The notes: generated from the letters alone by a model not told the origin. A DNA stretch of 30,036 nucleotides from an uncultured bacterium (GCA_900549855.1 URPS01000025.1:1-30036); one strand, 5' to 3'; counted from the stretch's first letter, positions 1-8,560 are shown. A program made the numbers and translations.

Positions 1-190
1 TACAAGTATGGCGCATTCCCTCTCCTAGCAGGAGAGGGTTAGGGTGAGGTAGAAGTTCCGCATGTAGACACTGTCGACTGCTATGTGGGGACTATAGCGT
101 TGTTATACTCGCCCGAATAATCCAAGATGGGGTTAGGATGGGTATTAACCCGCAAGGGCAGATTAAAAATCGCAATGTATGTTAGATTAA
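1..190. repeat. REP-like repeat debris
   Basis: This stretch is non-coding. An 8-bp hairpin (CCCTCTCC at 18-25, GGAGAGGG at 31-38) is followed by the word TTAGGGTGAGG. Positions 101-126 match the reverse complement of 4228-4253 with a single mismatch over 26 bases, so this is a dispersed repeat with a second copy inside the element at 4050-4390. The short word TGGCGCAT also occurs near the outer end of both copies. The repeat may continue left of the window. It probably belongs to a non-autonomous palindromic repeat family; no transposase is visible. Confidence 0.55.
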
Positions 191-200
191 ATAATTTCCA

Positions 201-240
201 ACAAAAAACCGGTGAAATCAAAAAATCACCGGTTTTTGTT
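201..240. terminator. Terminator downstream of prmC
   Basis: A hairpin with arms at 201-215 and 226-240, sharing the core ACCGGTGA/TCACCGGT, sits 13 bases past the prmC stop. Read on the minus strand the stem is followed by a T-rich stretch, as expected of a Rho-independent terminator. A-rich and T-rich flanks make it potentially bidirectional. Confidence 0.75.
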
Positions 241-252
241 GTACTAAAAAAT

Positions 253-1077
253 TTACATTTTTCTTCCGTAAATTACTCTATCAATCCCTGTCAAATCTTT
301 TATTATCGTTACATCAGTAAAATGTTCCTGCATAAAAGCTTTTACGGCATTACTCTCTCCAATCCCGAGTTCGTACATTAGCCAACCACCCTCTTTTAAA
401 AACTCAGGCGCTTTTTCTGTAATTTTTCGATAAAACTCTAATCCGTCTTCGTCCGCCCTTAATGCTAATTCCGGTTCCTTCATAACTTCTTCTGATAATT
501 CTACGTCATGCGGAATATATGGCGGATTAGAAATTATTATATCGAATTTTTCTTCTTCTCTTACTTTTTCAAAAAGGTCCGACTTTCTAAAAACCGCTCT
601 GTTATTAATTCCAAGCTTTGTTACATTATCCAAAGCAACCCTTAATGCATCAGAAGAAATATCAACTCCCAAAACTGTTGCGTCTGTATTTTTTGCAATA
701 GTACAAGCTATACAACCGGAACCTGTTCCAATATCCAAAACATTCTTGAAATCATTTGCTTGGATAAGTTCTATGGCTTTTCTAACAAGGATTTCTGTTT
801 CATCTCTCGGTATTAGTACCGCAGGAGTCACTTTGAAAAATTCTCCCATGAAATACCCTTCTCCCGTTAAATATTGCACAGGAATGCGTTCTTTTATTCT
901 AAGTTCAACCTTCTCTTTTATTAAATTGAGCTCTATATCGCTCAAAACCCTGCCCAAAATTTTATCTTTTTCTGTAAATTTACAAAAATGTTCAAGCAGT
1001 ATTTTCACTTCTGCGATTGCTTCATTTTCTTCGATTCCTGCATCAGTCAACATTTTTATAATCGTCTGAATATTCAT
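253..1077 (-). CDS. prmC: Peptide chain release factor N5-glutamine methyltransferase
   Basis: PrmC/HemK methylates the glutamine of the GGQ motif in release factors RF1 and RF2 using S-adenosylmethionine, in the cytoplasm. The 274-residue product has the usual family length: an N-terminal helical domain (about 1-75), a Rossmann methyltransferase domain with the SAM-binding motif DIGTGSG (115-121), and the diagnostic catalytic NPPY motif at 184-187. The ATG at 1077 is preceded by a GAGAG-type ribosome binding site. The start lies inside the end of the upstream gene (35-bp overlap), suggesting translational coupling in a small minus-strand operon. A terminator follows directly. The release factor gene prfA, often a neighbour, is not in the window. 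Confidence 0.95.
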   Translation of the reverse strand: MNIQTIIKMLTDAGIEENEAIAEVKILLEHFCKFTEKDKILGRVLSDIELNLIKEKVELRIKERIPVQYLTGEGYFMGEFFKVTPAVLIPRDETEILVRKAIELIQANDFKNVLDIGTGSGCIACTIAKNTDATVLGVDISSDALRVALDNVTKLGINNRAVFRKSDLFEKVREEEKFDIIISNPPYIPHDVELSEEVMKEPELALRADEDGLEFYRKITEKAPEFLKEGGWLMYELGIGESNAVKAFMQEHFTDVTIIKDLTGIDRVIYGRKM

Positions 1078-1549
1078 TTAATATACTCTCAATCTCGTTT
1101 CTTAAATCCAATTTGGATAATTCTTCTACATCTTTTTTCTCAATAGAATATTTTTTGCACAATCTGTCGTAATAGTAAAGTTGCTTTTTTGTAGGAGCTT
1201 CTTTTGACATTTTTACTTCTTGCAAAAATTTTCTTTTTTTCTTCTCAAATTCTTTGTTTGCTTCTATTATAGGACGCTGTTTTTCTTTGTATTCATAATA
1301 TTTGATACATTCTTTAATATAATCTTCAGTATCCTTAAGAAAACTTTTTTCATTGATATAATCAGCCAAAAATGGAAATCTGGAAGCATTAAGCTCCAAA
1401 TAATACTTTTCATCCTCTAAAAACTTGTCCATAATCTCAGAACAAGTTAAACTCAAATTCTGTTTCACTAACGCTCTTAAAAAATTACATACCCCGCTTT
1501 TCTGTGTTTTGTCAAAGTCGGGGTATATTCTGTTTTTAATTTGGTACAT
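1043..1549 (-). CDS. Conserved-looking hypothetical protein upstream of prmC
   Basis: A 168-residue, Lys/Glu/Tyr-rich soluble protein with no signal peptide or membrane segment. The N-terminal half is helical. A basic, probably coiled segment (about residues 88-115) leads into a C-terminal module starting PTKKQLYYYDRLCKKY (about 119-134) and ending in a Leu-rich helix. This resembles the small PTxKQ...L..LCKK helical module found at the ends of many uncharacterised proteins, but I cannot assign a function. Its start overlaps the end of the preceding small gene by 14 bases and its end overlaps prmC by 35 bases, so the three are likely co-transcribed and translationally coupled. That arrangement is the best hint that it is expressed. 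Confidence 0.7.
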   Translation of the reverse strand: MYQIKNRIYPDFDKTQKSGVCNFLRALVKQNLSLTCSEIMDKFLEDEKYYLELNASRFPFLADYINEKSFLKDTEDYIKECIKYYEYKEKQRPIIEANKEFEKKKRKFLQEVKMSKEAPTKKQLYYYDRLCKKYSIEKKDVEELSKLDLRNEIESILNEYSDDYKNVD

Positions 1550-1789
1550 TTAAACCATTTTCCTTTTTGCCTTTTCCTTTTTCCGCCTGTTGCAGACTTG
1601 CTATTTTTGCTACCATTTCAACAAGTCTTCAACTCCAAATTTTTTGCCAGCTTCGTTATTGGTAAACTTCATAAGCTTTTCTTTAAGCGGATTAGTTTGA
1701 TATGCTCTATGTCGCTCTCTTGAATCAGCTTCATTTTCAAATTCTGTATTACTAATAACTGTAAATCTCTTTTTATTTTCAACTGTCAT
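1536..1789 (-). pseudogene. Small hypothetical gene with apparent -1 frameshift
   Basis: From ATG at 1789, preceded by an AGAGAGG ribosome binding site, a frame runs 59 codons and stops at 1610-1612 (TAG). A second frame, in register from about codon 53, carries on as DLVEMVAKIASLQQAEKGKG and then a further 12 residues to a TAA at 1536-1538. That stop overlaps the start of the next gene (ATG at 1549), which is the tight overlap expected of an intact operon gene. Adding one base near 1625-1630 would join both parts into a roughly 84-residue protein. The total span of 254 bases is one short of a multiple of three. It may be a real inactivating deletion, a sequencing or assembly error, or less likely programmed frameshifting. 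Function unknown; the product would be a highly charged soluble protein. Confidence 0.6.
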
Positions 1790-1953
1790 ATTCTAAATTG
1801 CCTCTCTTTAATCTTTAAATATCTCTTATGTATATATAAAGTATTTAAACATTAAAAAATTGCCTTTTTGAAGTTGTTTTATTAAGAATTGTAACAAAAA
1901 GAAATCTTTTTTTCAATTTTTGTAATATTTGATAACAAAATACACATCTGTTA

Positions 1954-2151
1954 CTAATAGAAAATTTCCGGAGCAACACACTTTATAGATTCAGGCTTGT
2001 TGCTTTTTATAAATGTATCAACAATAAAACCTGTAAGTAAATCTTGTTTCAAAAATGTAGAACGAATAATATCTTTTTGGGGTGTTAGTTGCTTAATATT
2101 TTTAATTGGTGTACTTTGTGGAAAAAATTTTGTTGTAATTGCTTTAATCAT
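1954..2151 (-). CDS. Small hypothetical protein (65 residues)
   Basis: The frame is open further upstream to 2235, but the ATG at 2151 has a strong AAAGGAG ribosome binding site a few bases upstream, and the upstream in-frame extension has none, so the shorter start is preferred. The 65-residue product begins MIKAITTKFFPQSTPIKN, is basic in its N-terminal half and has a moderately hydrophobic segment (LLTGFIVDTFI). No family is recognised. It stands alone between AT-rich non-coding stretches, and its neighbours give no functional hint. Confidence 0.5.
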   Translation of the reverse strand: MIKAITTKFFPQSTPIKNIKQLTPQKDIIRSTFLKQDLLTGFIVDTFIKSNKPESIKCVAPEIFY

Positions 2152-2399
2152 ATTGTAATCTCCTTTTATATCAACATTAAATCCTAAATACATTGACATA
2201 GATATTACCCAACTCAGCAATATGATATTAGCCATTTAGATAATGAAAAGTTAAAAATAAAAAATTAAAATCCTTTGTATTTAAGAAATTTATGTAAAAA
2301 AATGCGTTTTGTAACGTTTTGTAAAATTTTAAGGCAAAACCCTAAAGTTTTAAAAAAAAATGCCGATAACAATAATACAAAAATAAAGGGCAAAAGGAT

Positions 2400-2813
2400 A
2401 TGGCAGAATCATTTAATTTAAACAGTTATTTACAGTCTTATCAAAAAACGAACTATGATCCGACAAAACAACATGCTGCGGCTGAAGCTAAAATGGAAGA
2501 AAAGCTTCAACAGCAAGCAGCAGATGCTGTTCAAGGAAACAGTTTCTTGTCATTAACTTTGTCAGAAAAAATGGCAGAACTTGGTATCGGTGAAAGAGTT
2601 CTTAAACAAATGGGTGATACCGCAGCGAGCTTGATTACGGATATTGTTACACCTTTAGGTGATTATCTTTCTAAGTATGAAAATATTTTTGACCAAAGAG
2701 TTTATAATTCAGAAATCCAAAGTTATGCAAAACAAATGTTCTTTGCATCTCGTGCAATGGCTCAAGAAGCTGCTGAAAATACAACGGGACAAAACTTTGT
2801 ATATGATATGTAA
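2400..2813 (+). CDS. Hypothetical helical protein (137 residues)
   Basis: The start ATG at 2400 follows an AAAGGG/AAAGGA purine stretch. The product is rich in Gln, Ala and Glu and predicted almost entirely helical: a Gln/Ala-rich stretch (about residues 25-50, containing KMEEKLQQQAADAVQ), a Leu/Ser-rich helix, and a C-terminal segment YAKQMFFASRAMAQEAAENT. There is no signal peptide or transmembrane helix. The pattern resembles small secreted-substrate or structural helical bundles, but I do not recognise the family. A hairpin terminator follows 30 bases after the stop. Confidence 0.65.
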   Translation: MAESFNLNSYLQSYQKTNYDPTKQHAAAEAKMEEKLQQQAADAVQGNSFLSLTLSEKMAELGIGERVLKQMGDTAASLITDIVTPLGDYLSKYENIFDQRVYNSEIQSYAKQMFFASRAMAQEAAENTTGQNFVYDM

Positions 2814-2844
2814 TTAGAATTTCCTCCTCCTTTTTCTAAATAAA

Positions 2845-2880
2845 AAAATCCTGCTCTTAAAAAAGAACAGGATTTTTGTT
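2845..2880. terminator. Bidirectional terminator between hypothetical gene and rplT
   Basis: A hairpin formed by 2845-2858 and 2863-2876 (AATCCTG...CAGGATT with one internal mismatch) is flanked by an A-run on the left and a T-run on the right. It lies between two convergent genes and can serve both. Confidence 0.8.
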
Positions 2881-2893
2881 TTAGACCTATAAA

Positions 2894-3244
2894 TTATAAA
2901 GCAGCTTTTGCAGCTTCTACAACAATAGAGAATGCTTCTTTATCATTAACAGCAAGGTCTGCAAGCATTTTTCTGTTAACTTGAATGTTTGCTTTCTTGC
3001 AAGCGTTTACAAATCTTGAGTAGCTCATACCTTCTGCTCTAACAGCAGCGTTGATTCTAACAATCCATAAACGACGCATGTTACGTTTTGTAGCACGTCT
3101 ATCTCTGTAAGCGTATTTAAGAGCTTTCATTACAGCAATGTTAGCAACCTTAAATATTCTGCTTCTTGCGCCTTTGAAGCCTTTAGCAAGCTTTAATATT
3201 TTTTTGTGTCTGTTACGACATACATTTCCACGTTTAATTCTCAT
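2894..3244 (-). CDS. rplT: 50S ribosomal protein L20
   Basis: L20 binds 23S rRNA early in assembly of the large ribosomal subunit. The 116-residue, strongly basic product has the family's usual length and the characteristic N-terminal sequence MRIKRGNVCRNRHKKILKLA, followed by GFKGARSRIFKVA and YRDRRATKRNMRRLWIVRIN, which recognise rRNA. It is 12 bases downstream of rpmI and shares its promoter. In many bacteria L20 represses the infC-rpmI-rplT transcript; infC is not adjacent here, so any autoregulation would have to act on the roughly 70-base rpmI leader, which is inference. Confidence 0.97.
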   Translation of the reverse strand: MRIKRGNVCRNRHKKILKLAKGFKGARSRIFKVANIAVMKALKYAYRDRRATKRNMRRLWIVRINAAVRAEGMSYSRFVNACKKANIQVNRKMLADLAVNDKEAFSIVVEAAKAAL

Positions 3245-3256
3245 TGTTCAACACTC

Positions 3257-3466
3257 CTATCTAGCATACTTCTTGTAAGGTAACTCTTTAGAAATCAATT
3301 TTTCGTGAGTTTCAGAAATTACAACATCTCCAAAAATCTTACGTTTTCTTGATTCTGACTTGTGTTGAAGCAAGTGACCGATACCTGCATGTCTTCTTGT
3401 GATTTTACCTGTGCCAGTAACTTTATATCTTTTAGCTGCTGCACGGTGAGTTTTTAATTTTGGCAT
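3257..3466 (-). CDS. rpmI: 50S ribosomal protein L35
   Basis: L35 is a small basic protein of the large ribosomal subunit. The 69-residue product starts MPKLKTHRAAAKRYKVTGTG, the standard L35 N-terminus, and contains the HLLQHKS signature of this family. The frame is open to an upstream ATG at 3508, but the ATG at 3466 has an AAGGAGA ribosome binding site at the right distance and matches family length, so it is preferred. It is the first gene of the rpmI-rplT operon, with a near-consensus promoter about 70 bases upstream. The usual first gene infC is missing from this locus. Confidence 0.97.
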   Translation of the reverse strand: MPKLKTHRAAAKRYKVTGTGKITRRHAGIGHLLQHKSESRKRKIFGDVVISETHEKLISKELPYKKYAR

Positions 3467-3535
3467 TTTTAGTCTCCTTAACTTTTGTGCATAATCCGAG
3501 CAAGGCATACCATAGCACTATACTTCGGCATGTTT

Positions 3536-3564
3536 AGTTTAGGATAAACCAAAAACACTGTCAA
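3536..3564 (-). promoter_or_regulatory. Sigma70-type promoter of rpmI-rplT
   Basis: On the minus strand a perfect TTGACA (3559-3564) is followed after exactly 17 bases by TAAACT (3536-3541). This predicts transcription starting near 3530 and a leader of about 65 bases before the rpmI start. Confidence 0.85.
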
Positions 3565-3608
3565 GCCCATGTGTTTATTGAATTTGCAAAAGAATAATAT
3601 TTTAATCT

Positions 3609-3890
3609 TTATTTGTTAAAATTAAAAGATTCAATTTGATTCTTTTGTTCAATTGTTATATTAAAATATTTTTTTCCTGTTTGTGCGCTCAATTTAACAT
3701 CTTTTGTTAAAGGAAAATTCTGGATATCATCACGTATATTCCAGTTTGTTTTTAACCAATCCTTAGCTTCATTGACATTTTCCAAATTCTTAACTTGGTC
3801 TAACAACGCTAAAACTTTTAAAATATCGCTTTGATCGTTATTCTCAGTTGTAGAAACGATAGAGTATACAGAATATTGATTAAATGTCAT
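3609..3890 (-). CDS. Hypothetical protein (93 residues)
   Basis: The ATG at 3890 has an AAAGGAG ribosome binding site six bases upstream and is preferred over an in-frame ATG at 3908 that would place the ribosome binding site inside the gene. The product begins MTFNQYSVYSIVSTTENND, has a Leu-rich helix (ILKVLALLDQVKNLENVNEA) and a polar C-terminal half, with no signal peptide or membrane segment. I do not recognise a family. It lies upstream of rpmI in the same orientation, but rpmI has its own promoter, so the two need not be co-transcribed. Confidence 0.6.
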   Translation of the reverse strand: MTFNQYSVYSIVSTTENNDQSDILKVLALLDQVKNLENVNEAKDWLKTNWNIRDDIQNFPLTKDVKLSAQTGKKYFNITIEQKNQIESFNFNK

Positions 3891-4049
3891 GTTATCTCCT
3901 TTATACAAACTGCTATTTATATTTACGGCATAATTTTGAAAAACTTTAGTGATTTGAGAATGATTGTTACAAAAGTTTACAGCAGTGAGTGGAATGGAAA
4001 GTGGTCTTAAAATTTATATATTAAACTTTTTCTAGTAGTTTAAAAATGA

Positions 4050-4390
4050 TAATGGCGCATCCCCTCCCTTTATAGGGGGAGGGTTAGGGTGGGGGCTTGC
4101 CCGTAGGGGAATTATGAAATAATTTAAAAATATTAATATTAAAAAAATAATAAATTTAAAAATTTTTAAATTAGCCCCCACCCGAATTTCTAAATTCACT
4201 ATCGTTCGTTAATAAATTCTACCATGTCTTGGATTATTCGGGCGAGCATAACATTCCAATAACAACAAATCCTAACGGATTTTAATTGTTATTTTCATGT
4301 TATTTGCTCTTACGGGCTAGCTCGCTAACGCTCGACGTCGCCCTACCGAAAATCCGCTTCCCCTATAAAGGGAGGGGCCGCACAACACGT
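4050..4390. repeat. Non-coding element with 18-bp perfect terminal inverted repeats
   Basis: CCCCTCCCTTTATAGGGG at 4061-4078 is repeated in perfect inverted orientation at 4360-4377, about 300 bp apart. Each end is followed or preceded by further G/C-rich hairpin-forming sequence (TTAGGGTGGGG near 4084; GGGCGACG near 4335 on the minus strand). The interior has an AT-rich core (about 4110-4170) and carries the 26-base repeat shared with 101-126. The element encodes nothing convincing. It looks like a non-autonomous palindromic mobile element or a compound of REP-like units, and it explains most of the 568-base gap between the genes at 3890 and 4459. No target-site duplication is obvious. Confidence 0.6.
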
Positions 4391-4402
4391 TTACCTACTA
4401 AA

Positions 4403-4433
4403 AGAAGGCGTGGACAAACTGTCCACGCCTTCT
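4403..4433. terminator. Terminator of the 1315-residue protein gene
   Basis: A 14-bp perfect stem (4403-4416 with 4420-4433) with a three-base loop lies 26 bases beyond the stop of the minus-strand gene ending at 4459. On the minus strand it is followed by TTTTAG, consistent with Rho-independent termination. Confidence 0.8.
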
Positions 4434-4458
4434 GCTAAGCTTCTTCACCTCTAAGCAT

Positions 4459-7400
4459 CTATTCTGCTCTTTTTTTGAAGCATCCGTTTTCTTTATCATA
4501 TTCATAATAAATGCCGTCTTTTTCGCATACCCAAGGGTAGTTTGCTGTAAAATTGTAACCATTTTTGTATGCTTCAAGAAGTGCTTCATAGTATATATTT
4601 GTTTCAGTTCTATTTATAGCTTTGCCAGCTTGCGTAAATTCTTTATTAATGCTTCCGTCAGTATTTCTTGTATTTATACTAAACGCTTTGAATTTCTTAT
4701 TTTCAGGATTCCATACATATAAATATGTGCCTTGTTCAGAAAACTGATAATAAGTTCCGGTTGTCTTAGCAGATGTTAAATTCAATTTTTCTGCTGCAGC
4801 CTGCATTTCTGTAACAACTTCATCAGATTTATAAATAATTTCTTCGGTTGGTTTATCAACAACCTCAGTTTTATCCACAGTATTATTTTCTACTGTATTT
4901 GAAGGTGCATTTTTAGCTTGAACTGTGACTGTTGAGTTATTTGCAAAAGTCATTTCACGCAAAGAGTCTTTATATCCTTCCAAGCCTTCTTTATGGCGCT
5001 TTGTCTCATAATCTAATTGATAATACTTGCCGTCTTTTTCAAAAATAGTAGGGTCATCCGTTCTGTTGTAACCATATACCAATGATAACAAAATTTGGTT
5101 AACTTCATAATTTTGATAATTAGAAACTGTTGGACTACCGGTAACTCCACCTATGAATGGTAAATCTGTAGAATCGCCTTGTGCGAATTTTTCTGCTGCC
5201 TGACTAGTCCAGTTATTAATTTCTAAATACTTTTGAGCTTTTGCGTCCCACAAGTAAACTTTGCTGCTGTCAGAAGTTGCATAAATGCCTTCCCAAGCTG
5301 TTTTTACAACTTCTTTGCCATCAACATTAGATGGAGCTCCTTCTGGAAAGTTATTACTGATAATCTTTGGAGTATTTGTATAGTTTATTGTTGTGTCAAC
5401 AGCAGCTTCAAATTCTGCAGCATCAACTTTTGCAGTTGCAACATTCGCATACCCGCGAATATAAATGTCACCTTGAACTTCATTACCACGATTGTAATTT
5501 ACTCCGGATACATTATCTATTTTTTTAGCGTCAATATTCTCATCATAAACGGTACTAAATATAACTCGTTGACCATCAAAGCTTATATTAGTAATGGAAT
5601 CAGAATATTTAGCCAATGCTTGTTTAACAGCTTCTTGTACTTCTTTTACAAAAGCTTGTTTTGTTGTTTCATCTTTCCAACTATAAGCGATATGAGCAAA
5701 ATCTCCACTGTCCGGATTGCTCCATTCTGATTTACCGGTTACAAAGTTTTCATAACTATCACCTTTAGTTACATAGTATTTTGCATAAATAGGGTCTAGT
5801 AATGACTTAATATAAGTTTTTATTTCATCTACTTTTGCTTGATTATTTTTACTTTCACTTTCACTCGCATTACTTACTCCATAAGTTTCCCAATAATCAT
5901 TAGAATAAGCATCTCCGCTTCTTTCAACTTCTATATTTGGATTTTGTTGAACAGTTTCTAATTTTGTATTACTTAATGAAATTGCTTTTGCGTTTCTATT
6001 TTGTATATATTTATCAAAATAATTTACACCTTCTGCATTATCACCGAGAAGATAGTTCATCATGTCTTTGATATCAATATTCACAGCAGGTCCATCTTGT
6101 ATTGCCCCCATTTTTTGTGCTAATTCTGTTAGTTTACGTCTTTGTACCGTAAATGAATCTCCATCAACAACACCTGCAGCTAACAAAGCAGGACCTTTTG
6201 CCCATAGATATTGAAAAGCTCTATTTTCTGCACCTAAAGCTGGAGCCTCGTCCTCATCATCAGAATCAATATACGTATCAAAACGAATTACACCATTATA
6301 AGTATCATAGGAATCTTGGATATAATAGCCATATTCTTGATAAATTTCCGGATATTTTTGTTTCAAAGACTCTAAATATGAACCCTCAGCACCATTTTTA
6401 GCCAAAGCTTCAATTTCAGCATTAGTTTTGTAAGTTGTCTTTGATTGTCCATATGTTGTTAAATGTTCATAAATACCATTGTTAGCAAGTGTATCATAAT
6501 AATTTTCCAACGTTGTTATCTTTCCGTCAGTTGAACCAATAGAAGACAAGAATGTTGTTAGAAGTTGTTCTATTTTAGAATCATCGTTTGCAATACTTTC
6601 AATATTTTCAATCCAAGCTTCCATTTGTGGATGGTTTTTATAATCTCCGCCATATGGAATTGCTGATAAACCGAATAATTCTAAAAATTCTTTTTGAGCG
6701 CATTGTGTGTAAACAGAATCAACAGAACTTCCATTAGCTCTTAATAACTCTATATTCTTATCATAAAGTTCTATATCAGCTTTTTCTGCATTTGCTAAAC
6801 TTTGCAAATAATTTTTTAAGTAAGTTTTTGCATTTTCAGAAAGTGTTATGTTTCCATTATCATCCACATCTACTAATGCGTATATCGGAATGTCGCCAGT
6901 TTGAAACCAACCCGCATGTACTTGATTGTAACCATTTGAACTCTTAATTCTATCAGCCAGTTCTTGCATGTACTTTTCTTTTAAAGCTTTGAATGCAGTA
7001 TCTTCATCACTATCAGTTGAAATACCGCCTACTGCCATTGAAGGAGAGTAATTATCAACTTCAACATCTGCAGTCGTACCATCGACATTTGTATATTTAG
7101 ATTTAGCTTCTTTGCTTTCGCTTCTAATTGTTTCAGCATTATAGTTCACAACTTTTTGACAGGTTTCATAAGTTGCGATTGAGGTATTAGGATAATTCGA
7201 ATTTGAGAATGATACGGTTTGATTTTCTGCACAAGCATTGTAGTAATCTTCCATTAACATTGATTTACCATCAGTTGAACCATATTTATAACAGAAATCA
7301 TTAATTTTTTGCCAAATAGTAGCTTCTGTATCATCCGGAGTCAAGCCAAGCATTTTACAATAACCTGCATCAGCACAGCCTAAATAATCATATCTGTTTT

Positions 7401-8406
7401 TTTCTGTACTACCAAATTTGTCAGCATTTTCTTTTAAAAAGTCCATAATTGCTTTGACTGTTTTATCAGTAAATTCAATACTGTCACCATTAACTTTCAC
7501 ATTATATGTCGGATTTGATACCGTTTCAGGAACAACAGAAGTCATATAGCTTGAGATTGGTCCCCAATTAGAATCTTCATTCAAATATCCGGAAAATGCT
7601 TTTACACATTGATAATACATTTCATCTGCGGAATAGAAATCGCCATTATCTAAATACCTTTCCATCATTTCTGGCGTACCAAACCACGCTGAATCATATT
7701 GGTCGATTTGTACTCCAGAAAATTTTTCAGGATGAGCGTTTATGTATTCTTTTTGTTCATCTGTTAGGCTATTCATTAGTTTTGTAATATTTGCAGGGGT
7801 AATGTTAAAATAATTACACATTTCTTTTATAACATCTTCAAATACAGAAGAATCGCAAAGTCTGTTAGGAGTCAATGGTATTCGATAAGTTACACCATCA
7901 ACGATTATTTCATCATAATCTGTTTCATGTCTACGATCCGGACCGTCATAATTATAATAACGACTATTTTTTCTTCTTGCTTCAAGTTCATCTTGAGTTA
8001 ATGCCCTTGGGTCGGTAGCATTATTAGTTTTATTGGTTTCATTTGTTTTATCCGCATTGTCAATATTATCTGTTTTCAGTGTAGAGTCGTCTGTAGGAAG
8101 TTGAGGCTCATCTCCGACAGCACCTTTAAATTTATACTCTTTATCATCAGCCTTAAAGGTTACGGTGGTCCTGCCTTCAGCCTCCGTTTCTATTACTATA
8201 TCAGTAACCAAACCTGCATTTTGTAGTTCAGTAATCTTCTCCAAAAGAGCAGATAAGCCTTTTTCAATAAAAAGCTTATTCAATTCTTCATAGTTAAAAT
8301 CAACACTATTATTATTTCCGGTTACAGCTTGGGTGGAAGAATTTGATGTATTATTAGTGCGTAAAATTGATGCGGGATTATTGTTGTGATTTACACTTAT
8401 ACTCAT
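4459..8406 (-). CDS. Very large lineage-specific protein with EF-hand-like loops
   Basis: The 1315-residue product is acidic and Asn/Thr/Tyr-rich, and has no recognisable signal peptide or transmembrane helix. The ATG at 8406 has an AGGAG ribosome binding site. Residues 1-35 are a low-complexity Asn/Ser/Thr leader; 100-135 is an Asp/Asn/Thr-rich linker. Residues 513-524 read DVDDNGNITLSE, a complete EF-hand calcium loop by position (D1, D3, N5, G6, I8, E12). Two degenerate relatives occur at 375-386 and 623-634, both containing GSTDGK and followed by an E-x-YY motif, marking a repeated unit. The C-terminal third has four Tyr/Trp-rich strand-turn-strand motifs, for example VYLWDAKAQKYLEI and, at 1297-1312, DGIYYEYDKENGCFKK. 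Calcium binding and a surface or secreted role are inference; no enzyme family is recognised. It is a single-gene unit with its own terminator. Confidence 0.85.
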   Translation of the reverse strand: MSISVNHNNNPASILRTNNTSNSSTQAVTGNNNSVDFNYEELNKLFIEKGLSALLEKITELQNAGLVTDIVIETEAEGRTTVTFKADDKEYKFKGAVGDEPQLPTDDSTLKTDNIDNADKTNETNKTNNATDPRALTQDELEARRKNSRYYNYDGPDRRHETDYDEIIVDGVTYRIPLTPNRLCDSSVFEDVIKEMCNYFNITPANITKLMNSLTDEQKEYINAHPEKFSGVQIDQYDSAWFGTPEMMERYLDNGDFYSADEMYYQCVKAFSGYLNEDSNWGPISSYMTSVVPETVSNPTYNVKVNGDSIEFTDKTVKAIMDFLKENADKFGSTEKNRYDYLGCADAGYCKMLGLTPDDTEATIWQKINDFCYKYGSTDGKSMLMEDYYNACAENQTVSFSNSNYPNTSIATYETCQKVVNYNAETIRSESKEAKSKYTNVDGTTADVEVDNYSPSMAVGGISTDSDEDTAFKALKEKYMQELADRIKSSNGYNQVHAGWFQTGDIPIYALVDVDDNGNITLSENAKTYLKNYLQSLANAEKADIELYDKNIELLRANGSSVDSVYTQCAQKEFLELFGLSAIPYGGDYKNHPQMEAWIENIESIANDDSKIEQLLTTFLSSIGSTDGKITTLENYYDTLANNGIYEHLTTYGQSKTTYKTNAEIEALAKNGAEGSYLESLKQKYPEIYQEYGYYIQDSYDTYNGVIRFDTYIDSDDEDEAPALGAENRAFQYLWAKGPALLAAGVVDGDSFTVQRRKLTELAQKMGAIQDGPAVNIDIKDMMNYLLGDNAEGVNYFDKYIQNRNAKAISLSNTKLETVQQNPNIEVERSGDAYSNDYWETYGVSNASESESKNNQAKVDEIKTYIKSLLDPIYAKYYVTKGDSYENFVTGKSEWSNPDSGDFAHIAYSWKDETTKQAFVKEVQEAVKQALAKYSDSITNISFDGQRVIFSTVYDENIDAKKIDNVSGVNYNRGNEVQGDIYIRGYANVATAKVDAAEFEAAVDTTINYTNTPKIISNNFPEGAPSNVDGKEVVKTAWEGIYATSDSSKVYLWDAKAQKYLEINNWTSQAAEKFAQGDSTDLPFIGGVTGSPTVSNYQNYEVNQILLSLVYGYNRTDDPTIFEKDGKYYQLDYETKRHKEGLEGYKDSLREMTFANNSTVTVQAKNAPSNTVENNTVDKTEVVDKPTEEIIYKSDEVVTEMQAAAEKLNLTSAKTTGTYYQFSEQGTYLYVWNPENKKFKAFSINTRNTDGSINKEFTQAGKAINRTETNIYYEALLEAYKNGYNFTANYPWVCEKDGIYYEYDKENGCFKKRAE

Positions 8407-8560
8407 ATATGCTCCTAATGTAAGAAATTAGTGTTAAAAATAATTATGTATATTATATATAACGGCATTTTTTGATAAAACTTTAAGACTTTTTGTAATT
8501 TTTTACAAAAATTTACATTATTTGAGCAATATTAGTTTTTAATATTTATTCATCATTATC

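Noticed and set aside
127..381. 84-codon plus-strand open frame
   Set aside because: It crosses repeat sequence, the terminator and the prmC C-terminus in antisense, and has no ribosome binding site.
3467..3508. Upstream start for rpmI
   Set aside because: The ribosome binding site and family length support 3466; the extension lies in the leader.
5233..5730. 165-codon frame antisense to the 1315-residue protein gene
   Set aside because: It has low-complexity Phe/Cys/Ile-rich content typical of the reverse of an acidic, Asn-rich coding sequence, and no ribosome binding site.
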